Shown one piece after another: positions 1 to 10,434 of a DNA stretch of 64,000 nucleotides. A program made the translations under genes and the position numbers. Each line of letters begins with the position of its first letter. The stretch's first letter is position 1. This DNA comes from Hyperoodon ampullatus (lineage: Eukaryota > Chordata > Mammalia > Artiodactyla > Ziphiidae), in contig CATKHW010000289.1 in assembly GCA_949752795.1 (NCBI GenBank), forward strand, positions 434,001-498,000. Direction: 5' to 3'. Below the pieces are notes generated by a model that worked only from the letters and a program-made list of their open reading frames with translations, made no database searches and was not told the origin of the DNA.

Positions 1-224
1 GATATATTCCTCTGAGGGAAATATGGGGTTTTGAGTCCCTTTCACTGAGGAAGGTGTAGGTCTTGTCTATTCCATAGTTGGTTTTTGGAACGGTACCTGT
101 GCTTATATCAAACTCTGGTTTTATGCATCACCCCACCTCTCCTTCCCCCTTAAGCAGGCATAAGAGTGTTTTCTAAATGTGAGACACTGTTCTCTTTCCT
201 AACTCAGTTCAAGTGTAGCCATGT

Positions 225-745
225 TTACAGGATCTTCATAAGTGATATCTTATGATAAGTTTCTTTTTCTGTGTGACTTATTTCACTTAGAATCATCGTA
301 CCTGAATCCACCCATTTTGCTGCTACTGGTCTTATGACATTGATTTCATGGCTGAGGGATATTCCATCGTACGTAAGTACCATAATTTTTTGAACCATTT
401 TTATATTTCCTGGGATATTTAAGGTGTACCCAAGTTGAGGTCCTTGTAAGCAGTGCAGCCCTAAATTTTGGGGTGGCTGTGTCTTTTTGATTTTCAGTTT
501 TCCCAAGGTATATTCCCTAGACTGGAAGTGCCCTTGGCTCTGTAGCTCTGTTGTTTACTTGTTTTAGGGAACACAATGCACTCCTCCAGAGAGGCAGTTG
601 GCAATTTACATCCCGCCCATCAGCATAACAAGGCTCCCTGTTCTCCAGGGCCTGTCTTGCCTTTCTGGTTTTTACACATTTTGTGGATGTCCCTTTTGAC
701 CGGTGGGAAGTGATACTTCTTTGCAGTGCAGATTTGCATTGCCCG
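225..745 (-). pseudogene. L1 ORF2 C-terminal remnant, frameshifted (copy 1; repeats each monomer)
   Basis: ORF2 of L1 encodes the endonuclease and reverse transcriptase; only the far C-terminal tail is represented here. On the - strand, about 646-600 reads GEQGALLC, a stop, then WAGCKL, like the L1 C-terminal Cys/Trp-Cys segment. About 600-560 reads LPLWRSALCSLK. About 492-430 reads KDTATPKFRAALLTRTSTW. About 285-228 reads ILSEISHTEKETYHKISL before the TAA at 225-227. These pieces lie in order but in different frames, so at least two frameshifts and one internal stop separate them. A 93-codon open stretch (225-506) mixes a real ORF2 frame at its C-terminal end with an out-of-frame N-terminal half. 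Copies 7 and 20 lack the intact open stretch with no sign of consequence. It is non-coding satellite DNA; the near-identity among copies reflects homogenisation. Confidence 0.8.
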
Positions 746-753
746 CTTGCTTG

Positions 754-827
754 CTTGGCCAAAAAGGGCGTATGCGTTTTCTCCTGAATATATTCAGGAG
801 AAAACGCATACGCCCTTTTTGGCCAAG
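754..827. repeat. Perfect 74-bp palindrome (two 37-bp arms, no spacer), copy 1
   Basis: The sequence from CTTGGCCAAAAAGGGCGTAT through the centre CTCCTGAATATATTCAGGAG to CCTTTTTGGCCAAG equals its own reverse complement over all 74 bases, with the symmetry axis between 790 and 791. It begins a few bases beyond the recognisable L1 ORF2 block. Each arm holds two CpG sites and a TGGCCA (MscI) site. The same palindrome occurs at unit position 754-827 in all 37 copies and is perfect in 33. Such a spacerless inverted repeat can extrude as a cruciform or fold as a hairpin when single-stranded. No function can be read from sequence alone. Confidence 0.98.
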
Positions 828-1140
828 TGCATCATTGTCGAAGTTGTGCCCCTCTTCCTGTGCTTTAAAGGCGATTCCAACGTACCTCTTGAAATCTGTT
901 TCCTGCTATTCTGCCTCGCTTTCAAGTCCACCTCGTTGCCTTCCCTCAACAGATTTTTGGACGATAGTTGTCCTTTATTACTCGGCCAGTTTGTGAATTG
1001 CTGTGCCCCTGAGCTCCATTTTTCAACTCGTTTTTGGTGAGCTGACCGCAAGTCCAAAATTTTGGTTCAGGATCTATACTGATTCCCGGTGGGTGGCTGA
1101 GACTTTGGTTAATTCTTCTTCCTGCCGGGAAATTACAGTG
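828..1140. other. Monomer segment of uncertain, possibly L1, origin (copy 1)
   Basis: This stretch follows the palindrome. Parts such as TGTGCTTTAAAGGCGATTCC (859-878) and CTGCTATTCTGCC (903-915) loosely recall antisense L1 ORF2 sequence lying upstream of the C-terminal part, in the right order. The match is too weak to claim by eye. It carries many of the diagnostic variants (914, 916, 927, 930, 935, 967, 1037, 1085, 1097). No gene is visible. Confidence 0.4.
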
Positions 1141-1600
1141 ATATGTGCCCGTCCAAATGCCTAACAGCTACTCTCTCATTGGTTCTCCCTCTTCCCTTTC
1201 ATCCTCTGCCAAATTGGCAACCTGTGCGAACCAGGAGGTTAAAGGGGCTGTCTCTCCAAGTTGGGAGGTTGATAATAAAGCAGATGGAAAGTCAAACCGG
1301 AGCACCAGGAGAGGGACTATTCGTTGAGTTTTAGAAACCTTTCGTATTCACAGTGTGTCCGTTCTCTAGGATTCCCGTACATGTTATATCTGTAGTAATA
1401 TTCCCTTCAACCTGGAGAGTTGGGACCCATGGAATGTGTGCCATGCATTATTGCTTTAAAGGGTCTGCATTTGCTCACCCAATCTCACCAATCCTCTCAG
1501 TCCCAAGTGTCCAGCCTTATGCCACATCCAGCTGTCCTTGTAGATAGGGTCATTTCAGGTTTCATCAGAGACCCTGAAGGAATTGTAAAGAATTTCCCAG
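1141..1600. other. Unrecognised monomer segment (copy 1)
   Basis: About 460 bp lie between the possibly L1-like part and the relic poly(A). I recognise no transposon, RNA gene or coding region. It includes a small dyad TGCCAAATTGGCA (1207-1219), whose centre is the 1212 A/T class marker. An AATAAA at 1274-1279 has no associated transcript evidence. Short open stretches of 60-66 codons here are incidental. Confidence 0.5.
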
Positions 1601-1618
1601 TTTTTTTGTTTTATTTTT
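1601..1618 (-). other. Relic L1 poly(A) tail (T-rich on + strand)
   Basis: TTTTTTTGTTTTATTTTT sits exactly where the L1 3' UTR homology stops, so it marks the 3' end of the original insertion on the - strand. It repeats each monomer. Copy 9 has a T-to-A change within it (15517). Everything between 1141 and 1600 lies beyond this tail and was probably not part of the same L1 insertion. Confidence 0.7.
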
Positions 1619-2484
1619 GAAATTCCTTTTTATAGTGGGTTTGAGCTGATTCTCGCTGCCATATTTATCCCAGTCTAGACACACTTGATTCCCTTACGGA
1701 GACATATCAATACATAGGTTTTAAGATTCTTACTAGTCAGATATATTCCTCTGCGGGAAATATGGGATTTTGAGTCCCTTTCACTGAGGAAGGTGTAGGT
1801 CTTGTCTATTCCATAGTTGGTTTTTGGAACGGTACCTGTGCTTATATCAAACTCTGGTTTTATGCATCACCCCACCTCTCCTTACCCCTTAAGCAGGCAT
1901 AAGAGTGTTTTCTAAATGTGAGACTCTGTTCTCTTTCCTAACTCAGTTCAAGTGTAGCCATGTTTACAGGATCTTCATAAGTGATATCTTATGATAAGTT
2001 TCTTTTTCTGTGTGACTTATTTCACTTAGAATCATCGTACCTGAATCCACCCATTTTGCTGCTACTGGTCTTATGACATTGATTTCATGGCTGAGGGATA
2101 TTCCATCGTACGTAAGTACCACAATTTTTTGAACCATTTTTATATTTCCTGGGATATTTAAGGTGTACCCAAGTTGAGGTCCTTGTAAGCAGTGCAGCCC
2201 TAAATTTTGGGGTGGCTGTGTCTTTTTGATTTTCAGTTTTCCCAAGGTATATTCCCTAGACTGGAAGTGCCCTTGGCTCTGTAGCTCTGTTGTTTACTTG
2301 TTTTAGGGAACACAATGCACTCCTCCAGAGAGGCAGTTGGCAATTTACATCCCGCCCATCAGCATAACAAGGCTCCCTGTTCTCCAGGGCCTGTCTTGCC
2401 TTTCTGGTTTTTATACATTTTGTGGATGTCCCTTTTGACCGGTGGGAAGTGATACTTCTTTGTAGTGCAGATTTGCATTGCCCG
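1601..2484 (-). mobile_element. Decayed LINE-1 3' end (ORF2 C-terminus, 3' UTR, poly(A) relic), representative copy
   Basis: Read on the - strand this spans ORF2 sequence (2484 down to 1964), an ORF2 stop codon (1964-1966), about 345 bp of 3' UTR and a degenerate poly(A) tail (1618-1601). On the + strand, CTGTGTGACTTATTTCACTTAG at about 2007-2028 (quoted as two halves, CTGTGTGACTTA and TTTCACTTAG), GGCTGAGGGATATTCCATCG and the AAGTGATATCTTATGATAAG stretch near 1978-1997 are diverged versions of well-known antisense L1 3'-end sequence. The UTR also keeps the C-rich tract near 1873-1888 typical of cetartiodactyl L1. The element is 5'-truncated and cannot encode a protein. The homologous block recurs every 1,739 bp and crosses each monomer boundary as drawn here. 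The assignment rests on recognition and not on an alignment program. Confidence 0.85.
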
Positions 2485-3478
2485 CTTGCTTGCTTGGCCA
2501 AAAAGGGCGTATGCGTTTTCTCCTGAATATATTCAGGAGAAAACGCATACGCCCTTTTTGGCCAAGTGCATCATTGTCGAAGTTGTGCCCCTCTTCCTGT
2601 GCTTTAAAGGCGATTCCAACGTACCTCTTGAAATCTGTTTCCTGCTATTCTGCCACGCATTCAAGTCCGCCTCGTTGCCTTCCCTCAACAGATTTTTGGA
2701 CGATAGTTGTCCTTTATTACTCGGCCAATTTGTGAATTGCTGTGCCCCTGAGCTCCATTTTTCAACTCGTTTTTGGTGAGCTGACCGCAAGTCCAAAATT
2801 TTGGTTCAGGATCTATACTGATTCCCGGTGGGTGGCTGAGACTTTGGTTAATTCTTCTTCCTGCCGGGAAATTACAGTGATATGTGCCCGTCCAAATGCC
2901 TAACAGCTACTCTCTCATTGGTTCTCCCTCTTCCCTTTCATCCTCTGCCAAATTGGCAACCTGTGCGAACCAGGAGGTTAAAGGGGCTGTCTCTCCAAGT
3001 TGGGAGGTTGATAATAAAGCAGATGGAAAGTCAAACCGGAGCACCAGGAGAGGGACTATTCGTTGAGTTTTAGAAACCTTTCGTATTCACAGTGTGTCCG
3101 TTCTCTAGGATTCCCGTACATGTTATATCTGTAGTAATATTCCCTTCAACCTGGAGAGTTGGGACCCATGGAATGTGTGCCATGCATTATTGCTTTAAAG
3201 GGTCTGCATTTGCTCACCCAATCTCACCAATCCTCTCAGTCCCAAGTGTCCAGCCTTATGCCACATCCAGCTGTCCTTGTAGATAGGGTCATTTCAGGTT
3301 TCATCAGAGACCCTGAAGGAATTGTAAAGAATTTCCCAGTTTTTTTGTTTTATTTTTGAAATTCCTTTTTATAGTGGGTTTGAGCTGATTCTCGCTGCCA
3401 TATTTATCCCAGTCTAGACACACTTGATTCCCTTACGGAGACATATCAATACATAGGTTTTAAGATTCTTACTAGTCA
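1740..3478 (+). repeat. Satellite monomer copy 2 (class C with 916A)
   Basis: Palindrome 2493-2566. Markers are 28A, 186T, 635T, 916A, 935G, 1085C, 1212A. Private changes include CTTACCCC for CTTCCCCC near 1881, a T in TTATACATT near 2414, and CGGCCAATTTG near 2728. It mixes the class C background with the 916A state found in X and Y. Confidence 0.96.
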
Positions 3479-5217
3479 GATATATTCCTCTGCGGGAAAT
3501 ATGGGATTTTGAGTCCCTTTCACTGAGGAAGGTGTAGGTCTTGTCTATTCCATAGTTGGTTTTTGGAACGGTACCTGTGCTTATATCAAACTCTGGTTTT
3601 ATGCATCACCCCACCTCTCCTTCCCCCTTAAGCAGGCATAAGAGTGTTTTCTAAATGTGAGACTCTGTTCTCTTTCCTAACTCAGTTCAAGTGTAGCCAT
3701 GTTTACAGGATCTTCATAAGTGATATCTTATGATAAGTTTCATTTTCTGTGTGACTTATTTCACTTAGAATCATCGTACCTGAATCCACCCATTTTGCTG
3801 CTACTGGTCTTATGACATTGATTTCATGGCTGAGGGATATTCCATCGTACGTAAGTACCACAATTTTTTGAACCATTTTTATATTTCCTGGGATATTTAA
3901 GGTGTACCCAAGTTGAGGTCCTTGTAAGCAGTGCAGCCCTAAATTTTGGGGTGGCTGTGTCTTTTTGATTTTCAGTTTTCCCAAGGTATATTCCCTAGAC
4001 TGGAAGTGCCCTTGGCTCTGTAGCTCTGTTGTTTACTTGTTTTAGGGAACACAATGCACTCCTCCAGAGAGGCAGTTGGCAATTTACATCCCGCCCATCA
4101 GCATAACAAGGCTCCCTGTTCTCCAGGGCCTGTCTTGCCTTTCTGGTTTTTACACATTTTGTGGATGTCCCTTTTGACCGGTGGGAAGTGATACTTCTTT
4201 GTAGTGCAGATTTACATTGCCCGCTTGCTTGCTTGGCCAAAAAGGGCGTATGCGTTTTCTCCTGAATATATTCAGGAGAAAACGCATACGCCCTTTTTGG
4301 CCAAGTGCATCATTGTCGAAGTTGTGCCCCTCTTCCTGTGCTTTAAAGGCGATTCCAACGTACCTCTTGAAATCTGTTTCCTGCTATTCTGCCTCGCTTT
4401 CAAGTCCGCCTCGTTGCCTTCCCTCAACAGATTTTTGGACGATACTTGTCCTTTATTACTCGGCCAGTTTGTGAATTGCTGTGCCCCTGAGCTCCATTTT
4501 TCAACTCGTTTTTGGTGAGCTGACCGCAAGTCCAAAATTTTGGTTCAGGATCTATACTGATTCCCGGTGGGTGGCTGAGACTTTGGTTAATTCTTCTTCC
4601 TGCCGGGAAATTACAGTGATATGTGCCCGTCCAAATGCCTATCAGCTACTCTCTCATTGGTTCTCCCTCTTCCCTTTCATCCTCTGCCAAATTGGCAACC
4701 TGTGCGAACCAGGAGGTTAAAGGGGCTGTCTCTCCAAGTTGGGAGGTTGATAATAAAGCAGATGGAAAGTCAAACCGGAGCACCAGGAGAGGGACTATTC
4801 GTTGAGTTTTAGAAACCTTTCGTATTCACAGTGTGTCCGTTCTCTAGGATTCCCGTACATGTTATATCTGTAGTAATATTCCCTTCAACCTGGAGAGTTG
4901 GGACCCATGGAATGTGTGCCATGCATTATTGCTTTAAAGGGTCTGCATTTGCTCACCCAATCTCACCAATCCTCTCAGTCCCAAGTGTCCAGCCTTATGC
5001 CACATCCAGCTGTCCTTGTAGATAGGGTCATTTCAGGTTTCATCAGAGACCCTGAAGGAATTGTAAAGAATTTCCCAGTTTTTTTGTTTTATTTTTGAAA
5101 TTCCATTTTATAGTGGGTTTGAGCTGATTCTCGCTGCCATATTTATCCCAGTCTAGACACACTTGATTCACTTACGGAGACATATCAATACATAGGTTTT
5201 AAGATTCTTACTAGTCA
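3479..5217 (+). repeat. Satellite monomer copy 3 (class C)
   Basis: Palindrome 4232-4305. It carries 264A (shared with copies 9 and 11), 967C (shared with 22, 25, 27 and 37) and 1164T (shared with 4 and 5). Private changes include TTTACATTG near 4211, TTCCATTTTA near 5102 and GATTCACTTA near 5166. Confidence 0.96.
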
Positions 5218-6956
5218 GATATATTCCTCTGCGGGAAATATGGGGTTTTGAGTCCCTTTCACTGAGGAAGGTGTAGGTCTTGTCTATTCCATAGTTGGTT
5301 TTTGGAACGGTACCTGTGCTTATATCAAACTCTGGTTTTATGCATCACCCCACCTCTCCTTCCCCCTTAAGCAGGCATAAGAGTGTTTTCTAAATGTGAG
5401 ACACTGTTCTCTTTCCTAACTCAGTTCAAGTGTAGCCATGTTTACAGGATCTTCATAAGTGATATCTTATGATAAGTTTCTTTTTCTGTGTGACTTATTT
5501 CACTTAGAATCATCGTACCTGAATCCACCCATTTTGCTGCTACTGGTCTTATGACATTGATTTCATGGCTGAGGGATATTCCATCGTACGTAAGTACCAC
5601 AATTTTTTGAACCATTTTTATATTTCCTGGGATATTTAAGGTGTACCCAAGTTGAGGTCCTTGTAAGCAGTGCAGCCCTAAATTTTGGGGTGGCTGTGTC
5701 TTTTTGATTTTCAGTTTTCCCAAGGTATATTCCCTAGACTGGAAGTGCTCTTGGCTCTGTAGCTCTGTTGTTTACTTGTTTTAGGGAACACAATGCACTC
5801 CTCCAGAGAGGCAGTTGGCAATTTACATCCCGCCCATCAGCATAACAAGGCTCCCTGTTCTCCAGGGCCTGTCTTGCCTTTCTGGTTTTTACACATTTTG
5901 TGGATGTCCCTTTTGACCGGTGGGAAGTGATACTTCTTTGTAGTGCAGATTTGCATTGCCCGCTTGCTTGCTTGGCCAAAAAGGGCGTATGCGTTTTCTC
6001 CTGAATATATTCAGGAGAAAACGCATACGCCCTTTTTGGCCAAGTGCATCATTGTCGAAGTTGTGCCCCTCTTCCTGTGCTTTAAAGGCGATTCCAACGT
6101 ACCTCTTGAAATCTGTTTCCTGCTATTCTGCCTCGCTTTCAAGTCCGCCTCGTTGCCTTCCCTCAACAGATTTTTGGACGATAGTTGTCCTTTATTACTC
6201 GGCCAGTTTGTGAATTGCTGTGCCCCTGAGCTCCATTTTTCAACTCGTTTTTGGTGAGCTGACCGCAAGTCCAAAATTTTGGTTCAGGATCTATACTGAT
6301 TCCCGGTGGGTGGCTGAGACTTTGGTTAATTCTTCTTCCTGCCGGGAAATTACAGTGATATGTGCCCGTCCAAATGCCTATCAGCTACTCTCTCATTGGT
6401 TCTCCCTCTTCCCTTTCATCCTCTGCCAAATTGGCAACCTGTGTGAACCAGGAGGTTAAAGGGGCTGTCTCTCCAAGTTGGGAGGTTGATAATAAAGCAG
6501 ATGGAAAGTCAAACCGGAGCACCAGGAGAGGGACTATTCGTTGAGTTTTAGAAACCTTTCGTATTCACAGTGTGTCCGTTCTCTAGGATTCCCATACCTG
6601 TTATATCTGTAGTAATATTCCCTTCAACCTGGAGAGTTGGGACCCATGGAATGTGTGCCATGCATTATTGCTTTAAAGGGTCTGCATTTGCTCACCCAAT
6701 CTCACCAATCCTCTCAGTCCCAAGTGTCCAGCCTTATGCCACATCCAGCTGTCCTTGTAGATAGGGTCATTTCAGGTTTCATCAGAGACCCTGAAGGAAT
6801 TGTAAAGAATTTCCCAGTTTTTTTGTTTTATTTTTGAAATTCCTTTTTATAGTGGGTTTGAGCTGATTCTCGCTGCCATATTTATCACAGTCTAGACACA
6901 CTTGATTCCATTACGGAGACATATCAATACATAGGTTTTAAGATTCTTACTAGTCA
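5218..6956 (+). repeat. Satellite monomer copy 4 (class C)
   Basis: Palindrome 5971-6044. It shares 1164T, 1227T, 1377A and 1381C with copy 5, which marks these two as close sisters. Private changes include GTGCTCTTGG near 5749, TTATCACAG near 6887 and GATTCCATTAC near 6909. Confidence 0.96.
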
Positions 6957-8695
6957 GATATATTCCTCTGCGGGAAATATGGGATTTTGAGTCCCTTTCA
7001 CTGAGGAAGGTGTAGGTCTTGTCTATTCCATAGTTGGTTTTTGGAACGGTACCTGTGCTTATATCAAACTCTGGTTTTATGCATCACCCCACCTCTCCTT
7101 CCCCCTTAAGCAGGCATAAGAGTGTTTTCTAAATGTGAGACTCTGTTCTCTTTACTAACTCAGTTCAAGTGTAGCCATGTTTACAGGATCTTCATAAGTG
7201 ATATCTTATGATAAGTTTCTTTTTCTGTGTGACTTATTTCACTTAGAATCATCGTACCTGAATCCACCCATTTTGCTGCTACTGGTCTTATGACATTGAT
7301 TTCATGGCTGAGGGATATTCCATCGTACGTAAGTACCACAATTTTTTGAACCATTTTTATATTTCCTGGGATATTTAAGGTGTACCCAAGTTGAGGTCCT
7401 TGTAAGCAGTGCAGCCCTAAATTTTGGGGTGGCTGTGTCTTTTTGATTTTCAGTTTTCCCAAGGTATATTCCCTAGACTGGAAGTGCCCTTGGCTCTGTA
7501 GCTCTGTTGTTTACTTGTTTTAGGGAACACAATGCACTCCTCCAGAGAGGCAGTTGGCAATTTACATCCCGCCCATCAGCATAACAAGGCTCCCTGTTCT
7601 CCAGGGCCTGTCTTGCCTTTCTGGTTTTTACACATTTTGTGGATGTCCCTTTTGACCGGTGGGAAGTGATACTTCTTTGTAGTGCACATTTGCATTGCCC
7701 GCTTGCTTGCTTGGCCAAAAAGGGCGTATGCGTTTTCTCCTGAATATATTCAGGAGAAAACGCATACGCCCTTTTTGGCCAAGTGCATCATTGTCGAAGT
7801 TGTGCCCCTCTTCCTGTGCTTTAAAGGCGATTCCAACGTACCTCTTGAAATCTGTTTCCTGCTATTCTGCCTCGCTTTCAAGTCCGCCTCGTTGCCTTCC
7901 CTCAACAGATTTTTGGACGATAGTTGTCCTTTATTACTCGGCCAGTTTGTGAATTGCTGTGCCCCTGAGCTCCATTTTTCAACTCGTTTTTGGTGAGCTG
8001 ACCGCAAGTCCAAAATTTTGGTTCAGGATCTATACTGATTCCCGGTGGGTGGCTGAGACTTTGGTTAATTCTTCTTCCTGCCGGGAAATTACAGTGATAT
8101 GTGCCCGTCCAAATGCCTATCAGCTACTCTCTCATTGGTTCTCCCTCTTCCCTTTCATCCTCTGCCAAATTGGCAACCTGTGTGAACCAGGAGGTTAAAG
8201 GGGCTGTCTCTCCAAGTTGGGAGGTTGATAATAAAGCAGATGGAAAGTCAAACCGGAGCACCAGGAGAGGGACTATTCGTTGAGTTTTAGAAACCTTTCG
8301 TATTCACAGTGTGTCCGTTCTCTAGGATTCCCATACCTGTTATATCTGTAGTAATATTCCCTTCAACCTGGAGAGTTGGGACCCATGGAATGTGTGCCAT
8401 GCATTATTGCTTTAAAGGGTCTGCATTTGCTCACCCAATCTCACCAATCCTCTCAGTCCCAAGTGTCCAGCCTTATGCCACATCCAGCTGTCCTTGTAGA
8501 TAGGGTCATTTCAGGTTTCATCAGAGACCCTGAAGGAATTGTAAAGAATTTCCCAGTTTTTTTGTTTTATTTTTGAAATTCCTTTTTATAGTGGGTTTGA
8601 GCTGATTCTCGCTGCCATATTTATCCCAGTCTAGACACACTTGATTCCCTTACGGAGACATATCAATACATAGGTTTTAAGATTCTTACTAGTCA
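6957..8695 (+). repeat. Satellite monomer copy 5 (class C)
   Basis: Palindrome 7710-7783. It shares 1164T, 1227T, 1377A and 1381C with copy 4 and 198A with copies 6, 7 and 33. A private C occurs in GTGCACATTTG near 7687. It links the copy 3-5 variant block to the copy 5-7 block. Confidence 0.96.
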
Positions 8696-10434
8696 GATAT
8701 ATTCCTCTGCGGGAAATATGGGATTTTGAGTCCCTTTCACTGAGGAAGGTGTAGGTCTTGTCTATTCCATAGTTGGTTTTTGGAACGGTACCTGTGCTTA
8801 TATCAAACTCTGGTTTTATGCATCACCCCACCTCTCCTTCCCCCTTAAGCAGGCATAAGAGTGTTTTCTAAATGTGAGACTCTGTTCTCTTTACTAACTC
8901 AGTTCAAGTGTAGCCATGTTTACAGGATCTTCATAAGTGATATCTTATGATAAGTTTCTTTTTCTGTGTGACTTATTTCACTTAGAATCATCGTACCTGA
9001 ATCCACCCATTTTGCTGCTACTGGTCTTATGACATTGATTTCATGGCTGAGGGATATTCCATCGTACGTAAGTACCACAATTTTTTGAACCATTTTTATA
9101 TTTCCTGGGATATTTAAGGTGTACCCAAGTTGAGGTCCTTGTAAGCAGTGCAGCCCTAAATTTTGGGGTGGCTGTGTCTTTTTGATTTTCAGTTTTCCCA
9201 AGGTATATTCCCTAGACTGGAAGTGCCCTTGGCTCTGTAGCTCTGTTGTTTACTTGTTTTAGGGAACACAATGCACTCCTCCAGAGAGGCAGTTGGCAAT
9301 TTACATCCCGCCCATCAGCATAACAAGGCTCCCTGTTCTCCAGGGCCTGTCTTGCCTTTCTGGTTTTTACACATTTTGTGGATGTCCCTTTTGACCGGTG
9401 GGAAGTGATACTTCTTTGTAGTGCAGATTTGCATTGCCCGCTTGCTTGCTTGGCCAAAAAGGGCGTATGCGTTTTCTCCTGAATATATTCAGGAGAAAAC
9501 GCATACGCCCTTTTTGGCCAAGTGCATCATTGTCGAAGTTGTGCCCCTCTTCCTGTGCTTTAAAGGCGATTCCAACGTACCTCTTGAAATCTGTTTCCTG
9601 CTATTCTGCCTCGCTTTCAAGTCCGCCTCGTTGCCTTCCCTCAACAGATTTTTGGACGATAGTTGTCCTTTATTACTCGGCCAGTTTGTGAATTGCTGTG
9701 CCCCTGAGCTCCATTTTTCAACTCGTTTTTGGTGAGCTGACCGCAAGTCCAAAATTTTGGTTCAGGATCTATACTGATTCCCGGTGGGTGGCTGAGACTT
9801 TGGTTAATTCTTCTTCCTGCCGGGAAATTGCAGTGATATGTGCCCGTCCAAATGCCTAACAGCTACTCTCTCATTGGTTCTCCCTCTTCCCTTTCATCCT
9901 CTGCCAAATTGGCAACCTGTGCGAACCAGGAGGTTAAAGGGGCTGTCTCTCCAAGTTGGGAGGTTGATAATAAAGCAGATGGAAAGTCAAACCGGAGCAC
10001 CAGGAGAGGGACTATTCGTTGAGTTTTAGAAACCTTTCGTATTCACAGTGTGTCCGTTCTCTAGGATTCCCGTACATGTTATATCTGTAGTAATATTCCC
10101 TTCAACCTGGAGAGTTGGGACCCATGGAATGTGTGCCATGCATTATTGCTTTAAAGGGTCTGCATTTGCTCACCCAATCTCACCAATCCTCTCAGTCCCA
10201 AGTGTCCAGCCTTATGCCACATCCAGCTGTCCTTGTAGATAGGGTCATTTCAGGTTTCATCAGAGACCCTGAAGGAATTGTAAAGAATTTCCCAGTTTTT
10301 TTGTTTTATTTTTGAAATTCCTTTTTATAGTGGGTTTGAGCTGATTCTCGCTGCCATATTTATCCCAGTCTAGACACACTTGATTCCCTTATGGAGACAT
10401 ATCAATACATAGGTTTTAAGATTCTTACTAGTCA
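8696..10434 (+). repeat. Satellite monomer copy 6 (class C)
   Basis: Palindrome 9449-9522. It carries 198A like its neighbours 5 and 7. A private G occurs in GGAAATTGCAG near 9830. A CpG-to-TpG change at 10392 recurs in copy 36. Confidence 0.96.

Larger units (their letters stand above)
1..1739 (+). repeat. Satellite monomer copy 1 (class C)
   Basis: Palindrome 754-827. Markers are 28G, 186A, 635T, 916T, 935G, 1085C, 1212A, 1420T. Changes include A at 15 (GAGGG for GCGGG), T for C at about 382, C at 724, and 930A, which is shared only with copy 19. The left edge is set by the window; the array evidently continues beyond it. Confidence 0.96.

Noticed and set aside
225..506. A 93-codon open stretch on the - strand, repeated almost unchanged in 35 copies
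   Set aside because: Its C-terminal half is L1 ORF2 tail and its N-terminal half is out of the ORF2 frame. Copies 7 and 20 break it, and identity among copies is the same as for the rest of the satellite. It is not a gene.
745..756. GCTT triplet (CGCTTGCTTGCTTGG) as a microsatellite
   Set aside because: There are only three units, with no length variation in any copy.
703..1057. Overlapping open stretches of 85-104 codons on both strands around the palindrome
   Set aside because: The symmetric 74-bp palindrome naturally keeps several frames open on both strands. Stops and substitutions in copies 11, 17 and 18 occur without pattern, and there is no start context or homology.
1274..1279. AATAAA as a polyadenylation signal
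   Set aside because: No transcription unit or downstream GU-rich element is evident; a lone hexamer is expected by chance.
1143..1620. Recurring 60-66 codon open stretches in the unrecognised segment
   Set aside because: They overlap in different frames, have no recognisable domain, and occur only because one chance frame has been copied 37 times.
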